Of a stretch of 64,000 nucleotides of DNA, positions 45,814 through 54,329 are shown piece by piece. Source of the DNA: Porphyrobacter sp. (GTDB taxonomy: Bacteria > Pseudomonadota > Alphaproteobacteria > Sphingomonadales > Sphingomonadaceae). A program made the position numbers and the translations under genes. The stretch is from assembly GCA_027533455.1 (NCBI GenBank), contig JAPZUC010000002.1:496001-560000 (forward strand), written 5' to 3'. The notes beneath the pieces were generated by a model. That model was not told the origin of the DNA, did not search any database, and saw only the letters and a list, made by a program, of their open reading frames with translations. The stretch's first letter is position 1. Each line of letters starts with the position of its first letter.

Positions 45814-46097
45814 TGGGGATCACCTCGATCCTTGCGATCTATTTCCTGTTCTGGGTGATGACCGGCTTTCTGATGTTGCCCTTCGGTGTGAAAACAGCGG
45901 ATGAGGCGGGCGTGGAGAAAGTGCCGGGGCAAGCTGATAGTGCGCCCATCGATTTTCAACCCGGAAAGGTCGCAATCCGCGCATCTGTGGTGGCGGCTGC
46001 GGCTACAGCGCTGTTCGTGGCCAACTACCAATATGGCTGGATCACCGCCGGCGATATCGACTTCCTGCCCAAACCCCCGGGCGCGGGCGGCGGCTAA
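45813..46097 (+). CDS. DUF1467 family membrane protein
   Basis: A 94-residue protein with two predicted helices (ILAIYFLFWVMTGFLMLPFG and VVAAAATALFVANYQYGW). The LPFGV motif and a polar hinge between the helices identify DUF1467. It is linked to RNase J by TGATG, the normal alphaproteobacterial arrangement. Function unknown. Its stop shares four bases with the stop of the convergent coiled-coil gene. Confidence 0.88.
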   Translation: MGITSILAIYFLFWVMTGFLMLPFGVKTADEAGVEKVPGQADSAPIDFQPGKVAIRASVVAAAATALFVANYQYGWITAGDIDFLPKPPGAGGG

Positions 46098-48640
46098 CGG
46101 AAACGCTGGATCGCCTGGGCGAGCGCAACGTAGAGCTTGCCCATATCCGAACCCAGCATCGTTACACTCAGCACGTGGCCGTCACGGGTCGAGAGCGTCT
46201 GGCGCAGCAATGCTTCGAAGTCGTGGATGTAGCGACCGACGTTGGACTTGAATGTCTCGTCCGCAGCATAGAGCGCGGCGATGTCCCTTGCGGTGCCGTT
46301 GTCGACCAGCTTCACTGCGCGGCGGGTAAAGATGCCGCGGTCACCCTTGAGATAGGCGTCCCATGCCGTGTCAGCGACTTCCCGTGAGAGCGCGCCGGTG
46401 ATGTCGATCGCGGCCGAGTTGAGGCTGTCGGTGATTAGCGCCATGCGGCGCGTGAAGTCGTTGTTGACCTGTTCCTCGGCGAGTTCGCGGGCCCGTGCGA
46501 CACGCTGTTCCAGATTGCCAGTGAGTTCGTTGACCTTGACCAGTTGGTCGCGCAACTGGATCGCTGCCTCACGCCCGACGCCCGAGGCATGGGCCGCTGA
46601 TTGTTCGAGCTTGCCGAGTGTTGCGGCGCTCTCGAGACGAAGGGTGCGCTCCAGCACTTCAACCGCTTCTGCGCCAAGGCTGCCGGCGAGCGCCAGCATC
46701 TTCTCGCGCGCGCCTTCATCAAGCGAGGTGAGGGCCTTGGTGATGGCCACTTCCAGTGCCCCGAGTGCCTCGCGCAATGAGTCCTGCGTCTGGCCGGCAA
46801 GCGTGCCGCTTTCCTCGGCAAGCCGCGCGAAGCCACCGCGAAGACCTTGCAGCCGGGCGAGCGCGTCTTCGGTGTCCTCGGCCAGTTGTGTCTTGAAACC
46901 GGCCATCGCTTCGGTGGCCGCGTCGATCTGCTGGCGGGTCTGCACAAGATAGCCCGACAAGTCGTTCCCGGCCCCACTGGTGCGCAGCATCATGTCTCCG
47001 ACCTGGCCGGCCCGTTGCTCGACGCCTTCGAGCGATGCGTTGGCCCCGTCGATCGCGACGGCCAGTTCCTCGCGGCAGGTGTTTGCGCCCGACTGGAGGA
47101 TCTCTAGGAGCCGCACGCCGCTGTCGGTCAGCTTTGCCATCTGCGCTTCTGTTGCGGCGAGTGCGGCGCGCTTGTCGGCGAGCTGCTGCGCGAGTGTATC
47201 GAGTGCGCTGCCGAGCTGAGTCCGCGCCGTCTCGCCGGTCTGTCCGGCCTCGCCCATGACCTGTGTCAGCTGGCCCACGCGCGCCGATACGGCTTCGCCT
47301 TGTGCGACGAGCTTCTCAATGTCGGCGAGCTGCGCCTCGCGGCGCTCTGCCAGCGCATCGTCGAGTGCTGCTAGGCGCTGGGCGAGCACTTCACTGGCCT
47401 GTGCGGCCTGCGTTTCGAACACGGCCTGACGCTGCTCGATCATCTCGTCGAAACTGCGATTGCGCGCTTCAAGCTGGTGATCGAAGCGCAGCGCCTCGTC
47501 GCGCAGTTGTGCGATGCGCTGGCGCGCGGCCGCACTGGTAGTGCTATCTAGCTCCTCTACCAGCCGCAGCTTTTCGACCATCGCATCATGCAGCGCGGTA
47601 ACGGTTTCCGACAGGCGCGCATGTGCGCTCTCGCCTGCCTCCTGTAGCCTTGCAGCAACACTTTCGGTCTCTGTCGCGGCAATGCTCGCCCGCTCGCGCA
47701 GCGCGCCGAGCGCTTCGTTCTCGAGCGCACCGACAGCCGTTCGATAGGCCTCGGCTTCGGACTGGAGCGCGCTGAAGCGCTCGCTCACGATAGCCTCGAT
47801 CCGGACCAGCTGGCCTTCGAACCCCGCAAGAATCTCATCAACGCTGTTGCCGAGGTTCGAGATCTGCGTTTCGCTCTGCGCGCCGATCGCAACGATCCGT
47901 TCAAATCCGCCCGAAAGTCGAGCCATTTGGTCGTCGGCCGTCCGGCCGGCGCTGCCGATCTGGTTGGCAACATCGCGGGCGGCATTGGCGATCACGGGCA
48001 GGTCGTCCCGCAGGCGGTTCATGTTGCCAAGCGCGGTTTCGCTGGTGGTGGCGATGGCTGCAACTTCTGCGCCATTGTTCGCGATCAGCGCCTGCAATTC
48101 GCCCGCATGGTTTGAAAGCCGCTCAGCCGCAATCCGGCCGAGCGCTTCGAGATCGCGCGCCTGTGCAGCAAGGAATTCCCGGGCGAGGCTGAGCTCGCGA
48201 TTGACCACCTTAAGCCGGGTTTCGAGCTCTGCGCTCTCGCGGCTCATAAGCGCGGCCATCGCGGCAAAGCGTTGCCCTTCGGCACGAGAAGACCGCATGG
48301 CGAGGAGCCAGATGACGCCAACCAGTGCTACCGGTACGGCCCAGGCGACAAGCCACTCGGCCCATTGCGCCGGTGGCGCGCCGACCATCATCTTGGGCCA
48401 CTGGGCCCAGCCGAAGAACCCTGTCCATCCTGCTATCCCCAGCAAAGCGAGGGCCGGGGCAACCCATCCGAACCGTGAGTGCGAGGGTGCGGCGCCGTCC
48501 GGTGCGGCATCGTCAGCGACCCAGTTGTCGGACAGGTCGAGAGTTTCGTCGCCGACCTCCGTCTCGGGGTTTACGGTGTCGCCGGCGCCATCATCGCCGC
48601 TCTTGCGCCCCAAGGCGCGCATCTGGTGCCGTCCGGTCAT
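46094..48640 (-). CDS. Large membrane-anchored coiled-coil protein
   Basis: An 848-residue protein. Two membrane helices (about residues 58-78 and 88-112: VAPALALLGIAGWTGFFGWA and LVAWAVPVALVGVIWLLAM) follow a short acidic cytoplasmic N-terminus. The next roughly 650 residues are almost continuous Ala/Glu/Gln/Leu-rich helix without enzyme motifs, probably coiled coil. The C-terminal 130 residues (DTAWDAYLKGDRGIFTRRAV, then NVGRYIHDFEALLRQTL) look like a compact helical domain and are the best conserved type of sequence here. It resembles methyl-accepting-protein or tether architecture but has no chemoreceptor hairpin. Start 48640; 48622 is possible. Confidence 0.75.
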   Translation of the reverse strand: MTGRHQMRALGRKSGDDGAGDTVNPETEVGDETLDLSDNWVADDAAPDGAAPSHSRFGWVAPALALLGIAGWTGFFGWAQWPKMMVGAPPAQWAEWLVAWAVPVALVGVIWLLAMRSSRAEGQRFAAMAALMSRESAELETRLKVVNRELSLAREFLAAQARDLEALGRIAAERLSNHAGELQALIANNGAEVAAIATTSETALGNMNRLRDDLPVIANAARDVANQIGSAGRTADDQMARLSGGFERIVAIGAQSETQISNLGNSVDEILAGFEGQLVRIEAIVSERFSALQSEAEAYRTAVGALENEALGALRERASIAATETESVAARLQEAGESAHARLSETVTALHDAMVEKLRLVEELDSTTSAAARQRIAQLRDEALRFDHQLEARNRSFDEMIEQRQAVFETQAAQASEVLAQRLAALDDALAERREAQLADIEKLVAQGEAVSARVGQLTQVMGEAGQTGETARTQLGSALDTLAQQLADKRAALAATEAQMAKLTDSGVRLLEILQSGANTCREELAVAIDGANASLEGVEQRAGQVGDMMLRTSGAGNDLSGYLVQTRQQIDAATEAMAGFKTQLAEDTEDALARLQGLRGGFARLAEESGTLAGQTQDSLREALGALEVAITKALTSLDEGAREKMLALAGSLGAEAVEVLERTLRLESAATLGKLEQSAAHASGVGREAAIQLRDQLVKVNELTGNLEQRVARARELAEEQVNNDFTRRMALITDSLNSAAIDITGALSREVADTAWDAYLKGDRGIFTRRAVKLVDNGTARDIAALYAADETFKSNVGRYIHDFEALLRQTLSTRDGHVLSVTMLGSDMGKLYVALAQAIQRFR

Positions 48641-48709
48641 ACCGCTTCATAACACAGCCGGACTCGTGATAAACCCCGCTTTAACCCAATCTCGCCTAAG
48701 ACCCGTCGC

Positions 48710-49036
48710 ATGGCATTCAATCACGGAGCCCTCGATGCGACCCTCGCCGCTGCTGCAGGCGATGATGCCGCCCTTTTGCGCGAGCTGCGCAGCGTGTTTC
48801 TCGAAAGCGCAACGCGCCAGCTCGATTTGCTGAAGCGTGCGCGTTGCGACGGAAACTGGCACGTGGCGGCGATGCGGCTGAAGGGCCTTGCTGCCAGCTT
48901 CAATGCCGAGGATTTGCTTCAAGCCGCAGAGATTGCCCTCCACGCCGCCCCCGGAGAGCCGCTGGCAATCCGCGAGGTCGAAGCCGTGATTGCCCGTTTC
49001 AGCCGCTCCCAGCCGCGCGATCCCAACCGCATCTAA
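48710..49036 (+). CDS. Hpt-like domain protein lacking the phospho-histidine
   Basis: A 108-residue four-helix protein. AGDDAALLRELRSVFLESAT and DLLKRARCDGNW resemble the first helices of histidine phosphotransfer (Hpt) domains. The key helix reads HVAAMRLKGLAASFNAEDLL: the family has A-H-x-L-K-G, and here the accepting position is Met55. His51 is one turn earlier, not in register. It is therefore either a regulatory Hpt mimic or a divergent protein. First of four co-directional genes ending with a kinase-like gene. Confidence 0.72.
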   Translation: MAFNHGALDATLAAAAGDDAALLRELRSVFLESATRQLDLLKRARCDGNWHVAAMRLKGLAASFNAEDLLQAAEIALHAAPGEPLAIREVEAVIARFSRSQPRDPNRI

Positions 49037-49146
49037 TCCAGCAAAGCGGTAACCGGTGGGGGCAAAGCGATCCTGCCGTCTTGAACCCATGCGCCGAAAG
49101 CGCCAATCCTCATGCCTTGGCTCCGTGACGAGGGAGGGGGAGTGCG

Positions 49147-50343
49147 ATGCGCGTCGGCCTGATTGCGATGCTGCGGGCCAGCGAGGACGGCAGCTTGCGT
49201 GGCAGTCTGCCCCTTGCCGGGCGCAGCGTCCTAGCGTGGCAAGCGGCGCTGCTCCGGTCGCTTGGGGTGGAGCGGGTGCTATGCCTGATCGAGTCGACCA
49301 GTGCCGACGTTATCGCCTTGCAGCAGGAGCTCGAAGGGCAAGGCTTGCAATTCCACGCGCTCAAGGGCTTTGCCGCCATCCCCGCGCTGGTGCGGGCTGA
49401 GGACGACCTCGTCATTCTGCTCGATGGCCTGGTGCCCGACCCTGCTGTCGTGCAGGCGGTATTCGGAGGCAAGGACGGCCTCGCACGCGCCGTTGCGACC
49501 GCGCCGGCCGATCACCCGCTCGCCGCCGCGCACCCTGAAGACTTCGAACGTATCGATGCAGGCCGCCATTGGGCCGGCGTGCTGGCTATGCGCGGCGCTC
49601 CGGTGCAACAGCTCGCCGACTTTCCTGCCGATGCCGATCCAATCCCGGTGCTGCTCCGCATCGCACTTCAGGCGGGTACGCCGACGCAGGATCTTACCGC
49701 ACGCGAGCTGGTGCCGGAAAGCTGGTTTCTGGCTGAAAGCCCTGCAGCACTCGCCCGGCACGAGACTGCGCTGATTGCCCGCGCCGCGCCGCCTGCCGAT
49801 TGGCGCGCCCCATCGCTCGCGCTGGCATCGGCGCTGGTGCGCAGAGCGGTGCCGCGGGGGATTGCGCAGGGCGGGCTGATTGCGGGCGGCTCGAGTCTGG
49901 CGCTGATGCTGGTCGGGGTGATGGCCGCAGCCTTCGGCTTCCCCGCCCTCGGGCTGGCGGCAGCGGGGCTCGGTGTTTTCGGAAGTCAGGTCGCGGGTGG
50001 TTTCGGAGCGATTTCCGCCCGTCTGCGGCGCGAAGAGCCGGCGGAGAATGCCCAGGCGATTCTGGCCGGGACAGTCGACGTCCTGGCGGGCATCGTCCTG
50101 TGGTTCGCGCTCGCGCCGTGGCCGGATTGGGTGCCGCTTGCCGTGCTTGGTCCGGTTGTCATCGGATTGGCACGTGTTCTGGCCTCCAGCGGAGACACGG
50201 GGATGGCTACAGCAGCCCGCGACCGGACGAGCCTTCTGCTGCTTCTTGCCCTGTCCGCTGCCTTCGGCTTTTTACCTGAAACTTTAGCCTGTCTCGCGTT
50301 GGGGCTGCTTGCAGCTTTGCTGCTGCGCCGCGACAAGGAATAA
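49147..50343 (+). CDS. Nucleotidyltransferase-like protein fused to membrane helices
   Basis: A 398-residue protein. Residues 1 to about 215 resemble a sugar-nucleotide/MobA-like nucleotidyltransferase (RVGLIAMLRASEDGSLRGSL, RSVLAWQAALLRSLGVERVL, LVILLDGLVPD), but the glycine-rich GxGTR loop is not recognisable. Residues about 238-395 hold four to six hydrophobic helices (SLALMLVGVMAAAFGFPALG, ILAGTVDVLAGIVLWFAL, LLLLLALSAAFGFLPETLA). I see no CDP-alcohol phosphotransferase signature. Function unknown; it lies between the Hpt-like gene and the helical protein in one apparent unit. Confidence 0.65.
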   Translation: MRVGLIAMLRASEDGSLRGSLPLAGRSVLAWQAALLRSLGVERVLCLIESTSADVIALQQELEGQGLQFHALKGFAAIPALVRAEDDLVILLDGLVPDPAVVQAVFGGKDGLARAVATAPADHPLAAAHPEDFERIDAGRHWAGVLAMRGAPVQQLADFPADADPIPVLLRIALQAGTPTQDLTARELVPESWFLAESPAALARHETALIARAAPPADWRAPSLALASALVRRAVPRGIAQGGLIAGGSSLALMLVGVMAAAFGFPALGLAAAGLGVFGSQVAGGFGAISARLRREEPAENAQAILAGTVDVLAGIVLWFALAPWPDWVPLAVLGPVVIGLARVLASSGDTGMATAARDRTSLLLLLALSAAFGFLPETLACLALGLLAALLLRRDKE

Positions 50344-50344
50344 T

Positions 50345-50360
50345 CTAACCCGTCCTTAAC
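50345..50360 (+). promoter_or_regulatory. CtrA-like site before the kinase-like unit
   Basis: CTAA-N7-TTAAC (50345-50348 and 50356-50360) differs at one base from the alphaproteobacterial CtrA consensus TTAA-N7-TTAAC. It lies 26 bases before the first possible start of the next gene. A chance match is possible in a single case. Confidence 0.35.
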
Positions 50361-50386
50361 TATGCGGGCACTATGCCTGCCGGACA

Positions 50387-51322
50387 ATGGGCGAAGAGAC
50401 GATGGACCTTGCCGCCGACGCTGCTGTCGAGGCGATCCTGCGGGATGGTGCCGCGCGCGAAGCCCGCGCGCTGACGGCGGTCGTCCCGGTTCTGCGCCAC
50501 CTGCTCGGGGCCGAAGCGCAGGGCCTTGTGAACGACGCTCTGCTGGCCCGGGTGAGAGGAATGATCCTTGATCTTGCGGGGCAATTGCTTGCGGCACAGG
50601 CCGGGCGCGATCCTGCAACCCGCATGGCCGCCGATGATCCCGCCGCGCTCGATCGCCTTGCCGGCGGCCTGATGGCCGACGAAGCGCTGCTTGCCCATTG
50701 TCACGCCCTTGCCGCGGAAGGCCTCATCGCCGAGCGCCTGCATCAGCGCCATGCCGTCGATCCGGTGCTGAGCCCGCTTCTTCAGGAACTGATCGCATCG
50801 GAGGACGGCGCCGTGGCCGCGCTGGCGATGGCGGCCCTCGCAGCACAATCGCGTTTCGTGCAGGGGCAGCGCCGCATGGAACTGCCGCTTGGCGAACTGC
50901 CGGCGGAATTGTTCCACGCTCTGCTGGCACGGGTGCAGGTCGGCTTTGGCGAGGGCGCGGGTCTCGTTCGGCTGCAGACAGGATATGATGAAGCGACCTC
51001 CCGGCTCGGACTCATCGCGCGGCTTGTCGCAGCCATGCGGCGCGGCTCAGTGGCCGCGCTCGGGCTCGATCACACCGGGACCGCTCTGTTCGCCAGCGCG
51101 CTTGCCGCTCATACCCGAAAGGCCCGCAGTGAGGCCGTTCTGGCGTGTCACGAGGGGCAGGGGATCCGCTTGGCGCTCCTGCTGCGCGCCGCCGGCCTCT
51201 CGCCCACCGCGATTGAGCGCCAGTTGGTGATGATCGATCCTGCCGCGCGTCTGCCACGCTCGCTTGACGAGCTGTCGCCCGAGCGTGCCGCCGCGCTGCT
51301 CGGCGCTGGTCTGGCAGGGTGA
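50387..51322 (+). CDS. All-helical protein of unknown function (possible DUF2336-like)
   Basis: A 311-residue Ala/Leu-rich protein, helical throughout, with no membrane segment or catalytic motif. Repeated helical pairs (ALLARVRGMILDLAGQLLAA, AALAMAALAAQSRFVQGQRR, AVLACHEGQGIRLALLLRAA) give the appearance of DUF2336-type or HEAT-like regulators often found near response regulators and kinases in alphaproteobacteria. This assignment is tentative. An in-frame ATG at 50402 is the alternative start. The stop overlaps the ATG of the kinase-like gene. Confidence 0.62.
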   Translation: MGEETMDLAADAAVEAILRDGAAREARALTAVVPVLRHLLGAEAQGLVNDALLARVRGMILDLAGQLLAAQAGRDPATRMAADDPAALDRLAGGLMADEALLAHCHALAAEGLIAERLHQRHAVDPVLSPLLQELIASEDGAVAALAMAALAAQSRFVQGQRRMELPLGELPAELFHALLARVQVGFGEGAGLVRLQTGYDEATSRLGLIARLVAAMRRGSVAALGLDHTGTALFASALAAHTRKARSEAVLACHEGQGIRLALLLRAAGLSPTAIERQLVMIDPAARLPRSLDELSPERAAALLGAGLAG

Positions 51323-52734
51323 TGAACGGCATGGATCACTCCGAAAGCCTGTTGGGTTCCTATGGACTGACTGACGCGCGCGACCGACTGCTGAGCGCCG
51401 ATGCTCCGCTGGCTGACTTGCAAGAGCGATGCGGCGGCGATCTGCCCGGCACGCTGGCGATCCCGGAACTGCTCGCGCTAGTGCAGCAGGCGCGGCGCAT
51501 GGGTCTCAGGATTGCGCGCAGCTTTTCCGCGTTCGATGGTGATGCCGAAGTCTCCGGTTTTGCCCGCATCCACCCGGTCGGCGAACATGACGGTGGGGGC
51601 TGCGAGGTGCTTGTCGAGAACTGGCAACGCAGCGTGCTGGCCCAACCCGGCGCGCGCGAATTCGCCGAGCGGATTGATTCGATCGACCGGGTCACAGCGG
51701 AGGTCAGTGCAAGGCTCGATGCGGGCCAGCGGGTGCAGGTGCTTAGCGCCCGCGCGCCCGATGCGGCGGCACTGGAGGCGGCGGCGCTGGCGACCCCGGG
51801 CATCCACTGGACTGAACTCGTCGAACTTACCGGAATCACCCACCATCAGCCGCTCCACTGGCGGCTGCTGGACGGCGCGGTCTGCCGCTTTGCCGGGTCA
51901 CGGCGAAATTGGCGCGTGCGAATGATTCCACTCGGCCCCGATGCCCAGCAGCCGCATGGTTTCGAATTGCTGCTGATCGCTGAGGAGCAATTGGCCGACG
52001 GTGCCGGAGCCGTATCCGCAGCGGAAGACATCACTCCCGAGGCTTCGCCAACCCGGCTTGTCGGCACTGCGCTTACGCCGGTCCTGCGTCTGCCGGTGGC
52101 GCGGATCATCGCCAATGCCGAGACGATGCGCGCGCGTCTCGCGGGGCCCTTGCGGGACGAATATAGCGAGTATGCCGGAACTATCGCGAGCGCCGGCCAG
52201 CACCTTGCCGCGATGCTCGATGATCTCGCCGATCTCGAAGTGGTCGAGACCCCCGGGTTTGGCACGGCGCGCGAATCCGTCGACCTTGTCGATGCGGCGA
52301 GCCGCGCGGCGGGCATCCTCGGCGTGCGCGCGCAGCACCGCGACACGGTACTGGTGGTCGAAGGCGAGCGCGGCACAGCTGTGGCCACGGCCGAGTTCCG
52401 CCGCGTGCTGCAGATCCTCATCAATCTCGTCAGCAACGCCATTGCCTACTCTCCCGCAGGCAGCAGGGTGACAATCAGCGCCTTTGCCGAGGGCGAGGGG
52501 CGTGTTGCGGTCACGGTTGCAGACGAGGGTCCCGGTATTACGCCCGAGCAGGCGGAGCGGATATTCGACAAGTTCGAACGTCTCGGCCGCGATAGCGACA
52601 GTGGCAAGGACAAGGGCTCAGGCCTAGGGCTTTATATCTCCCGCCGGCTAACCGAGGCGATGGAGGGCACTCTGACCGTGGCAAGCGCGCCGGGTGGGGG
52701 CGCATTGTTCAGACTGGAACTGCCCGCCAACTGA
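51322..52734 (+). CDS. Histidine-kinase-like protein lacking the H-box histidine
   Basis: A 470-residue protein. The N-terminal 240 residues have no membrane helix; residues 150-235 could be a PAS-like sensor (HHQPLHWRLLDGAVCRFAG). The dimerisation helix reads ALTPVLRLPVARIIANAETM, where kinases have SHELRTPLNAIIGFAE: the phospho-His position is Pro253. The HATPase domain is complete: N box LINLVSNAIAYSP (N372), G1 DEGPGI (from D401), F box IFDKFERLG and G2 GSGLGLYIS. It should bind ATP but cannot autophosphorylate at the usual site. It ends LFRLELPAN. Confidence 0.85.
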   Translation: MNGMDHSESLLGSYGLTDARDRLLSADAPLADLQERCGGDLPGTLAIPELLALVQQARRMGLRIARSFSAFDGDAEVSGFARIHPVGEHDGGGCEVLVENWQRSVLAQPGAREFAERIDSIDRVTAEVSARLDAGQRVQVLSARAPDAAALEAAALATPGIHWTELVELTGITHHQPLHWRLLDGAVCRFAGSRRNWRVRMIPLGPDAQQPHGFELLLIAEEQLADGAGAVSAAEDITPEASPTRLVGTALTPVLRLPVARIIANAETMRARLAGPLRDEYSEYAGTIASAGQHLAAMLDDLADLEVVETPGFGTARESVDLVDAASRAAGILGVRAQHRDTVLVVEGERGTAVATAEFRRVLQILINLVSNAIAYSPAGSRVTISAFAEGEGRVAVTVADEGPGITPEQAERIFDKFERLGRDSDSGKDKGSGLGLYISRRLTEAMEGTLTVASAPGGGALFRLELPAN

Positions 52735-52770
52735 GGCAATGCGCGCCAGCGGCGTTCCGTCTGCGGCCCG

Positions 52771-52965
52771 TCAGCGGCGGGAACGGTAATTAACAAGCAG
52801 CAGCAGCACCGCCCCGGCGGCAGCAGTGGCGAGGCCTCGGGCAGTCCAGTCTTGTTCTCCCAGCATGAAGCTGCCTGCGGGCCAGTTCAGCAAGCCACTG
52901 CCTTGTAAAGCCCAGATGATGCCAGACACGACAAGAAACATTCCTGTCGCTCTGAGCATCATCAT
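52771..52965 (-). CDS. Small two-helix membrane protein
   Basis: A 64-residue protein: MMMLRATGMFLVVSGIIWAL, a loop (QGSGLLNWPAGSFMLGEQDW) and a second helix (LATAAAGAVLLLLVN) with a basic end YRSRR. The WALQG...GSFM pattern occurs in small uncharacterised proteobacterial membrane proteins. It is 14 bases downstream of gltA on the same strand, so probably on the same transcript. Function unknown. Confidence 0.62.
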   Translation of the reverse strand: MMMLRATGMFLVVSGIIWALQGSGLLNWPAGSFMLGEQDWTARGLATAAAGAVLLLLVNYRSRR

Positions 52966-52979
52966 GGCGTTTCAGCGCC

Positions 52980-54284
52980 CTAGCGGTTGGCGACGGGCAC
53001 GTAATCGCGCTGTGTCGGCCCCGTGTAGAGCTGGCGCGGACGGCCGATCTTCTGGCCGGGGTCGCTGATCATCTCGTTCCACTGCGCAACCCAGCCCACC
53101 GTGCGGGCGAGAGCAAAGAGCGCGGTGAACATGGTGGTCGGGAAACCAATCGCCGAGAGGATGATACCCGAATAGAAGTCGACATTCGGGAACAGCTTCT
53201 TCTCGATGAAGTAGGGGTCCGACAGCGCAATCTCTTCGAGCCGCAGCGCGGTTTCGAACAGCGGATCGGTGACCTTCAGAGCATCGAACACCTCGCGCAC
53301 GGTCTTCTGCATCACAGTCGCGCGCGGATCGTAGTTCTTGTACACGCGGTGGCCGAAGCCCATCAGGCGGAACGGATCGTTCTTGTCCTTGGCGCGCTCG
53401 ATGTAGTGCGGAATCTTGTCGGGCGTGCCGATTTCCTTGAGCATGTTGAGCGCCGCTTCGTTAGCACCGCCATGCGCCGGGCCCCACAGGCAGGCAATGC
53501 CGGCCGCGATGCAGGCAAACGGGTTCGCGCCCGACGAACCGGCGAGACGCACAGTCGAGGTCGAGGCGTTCTGCTCGTGATCGGCGTGGAGGATGAAGAT
53601 GCGATCCATCGCGCGTTCAACAGCCGGGATCACTTCATAGGGCTCGGCCGGCACGCCGAATGTCATGCGGAGGAAATTGCCGGTGTAGCTCAGCGAGTTG
53701 TCCGGGTAGATGAAAGGCTGACCGACCGAATACTTGTACGCCATCGCCGCGATCGTCGGCATCTTGGCGATCAGGCGGTGCGAGCTGATGGTGCGGTGCT
53801 CGGGATCGGAAATGTCGGTAGAGTCGTGGTAGAATGCCGACAGCGCGCCGACCACGCCGCACATGATCGCCATCGGGTGCGCATCACGACGGAAGCCGCG
53901 GTAGAAGGTCATCAGCTGCTCGTGCAGCATGGTGTGACGGGTGATGGTATAGCTGAAGTCGTCGAGCTCGTCCTTGCTCGGCAGTTCGCCATTGAGCAGC
54001 AGGTAGCTGACCTCCATGAAGCTCGAATGCTCTGCCAGCTGGCCGATGGGATAGCCGCGGTGCAGCAGGACGCCTTCGTCGCCGTCGATATAGGTCAGCG
54101 CGCTTTCGCAAGCGGCGGTTGATGTGAAACCGGGGTCAAAAGTGAAGGCACCCGTTTGCGCATAAAGCTTGCGGATGTCGATCACGTCGGGGCCGGTGCT
54201 GCCCTCGAATACGGGGTATTCGAAGGATTTGCCGCCGATTTCGAGTTTCGCCGTCTTGTCTGCCAAGATCTGTCTCCTGTCCAA
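52980..54284 (-). CDS. gltA: Citrate synthase (type II)
   Basis: A 434-residue hexameric-type citrate synthase condensing acetyl-CoA and oxaloacetate. [19 protein letters not shown] carries an active-site His, [17 protein letters not shown] the second His, and the catalytic Asp lies in the later LALSDPYF / NVDFYSG region. The N-terminal beta domain ([20 protein letters not shown]) is typical of NADH-regulated type II enzymes. The next upstream gene on the same strand is gltX, 45 bases away across the start. Confidence 0.96.
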   Translation of the reverse strand: MDRRQILADKTAKLEIGGKSFEYPVFEGSTGPDVIDIRKLYAQTGAFTFDPGFTSTAACESALTYIDGDEGVLLHRGYPIGQLAEHSSFMEVSYLLLNGELPSKDELDDFSYTITRHTMLHEQLMTFYRGFRRDAHPMAIMCGVVGALSAFYHDSTDISDPEHRTISSHRLIAKMPTIAAMAYKYSVGQPFIYPDNSLSYTGNFLRMTFGVPAEPYEVIPAVERAMDRIFILHADHEQNASTSTVRLAGSSGANPFACIAAGIACLWGPAHGGANEAALNMLKEIGTPDKIPHYIERAKDKNDPFRLMGFGHRVYKNYDPRATVMQKTVREVFDALKVTDPLFETALRLEEIALSDPYFIEKKLFPNVDFYSGIILSAIGFPTTMFTALFALARTVGWVAQWNEMISDPGQKIGRPRQLYTGPTQRDYVPVANR

Positions 54285-54329
54285 AATTCTCTTCCGGCCC
54301 CCGCCGGTTGCCCTGTTTCAGGCGGTATT

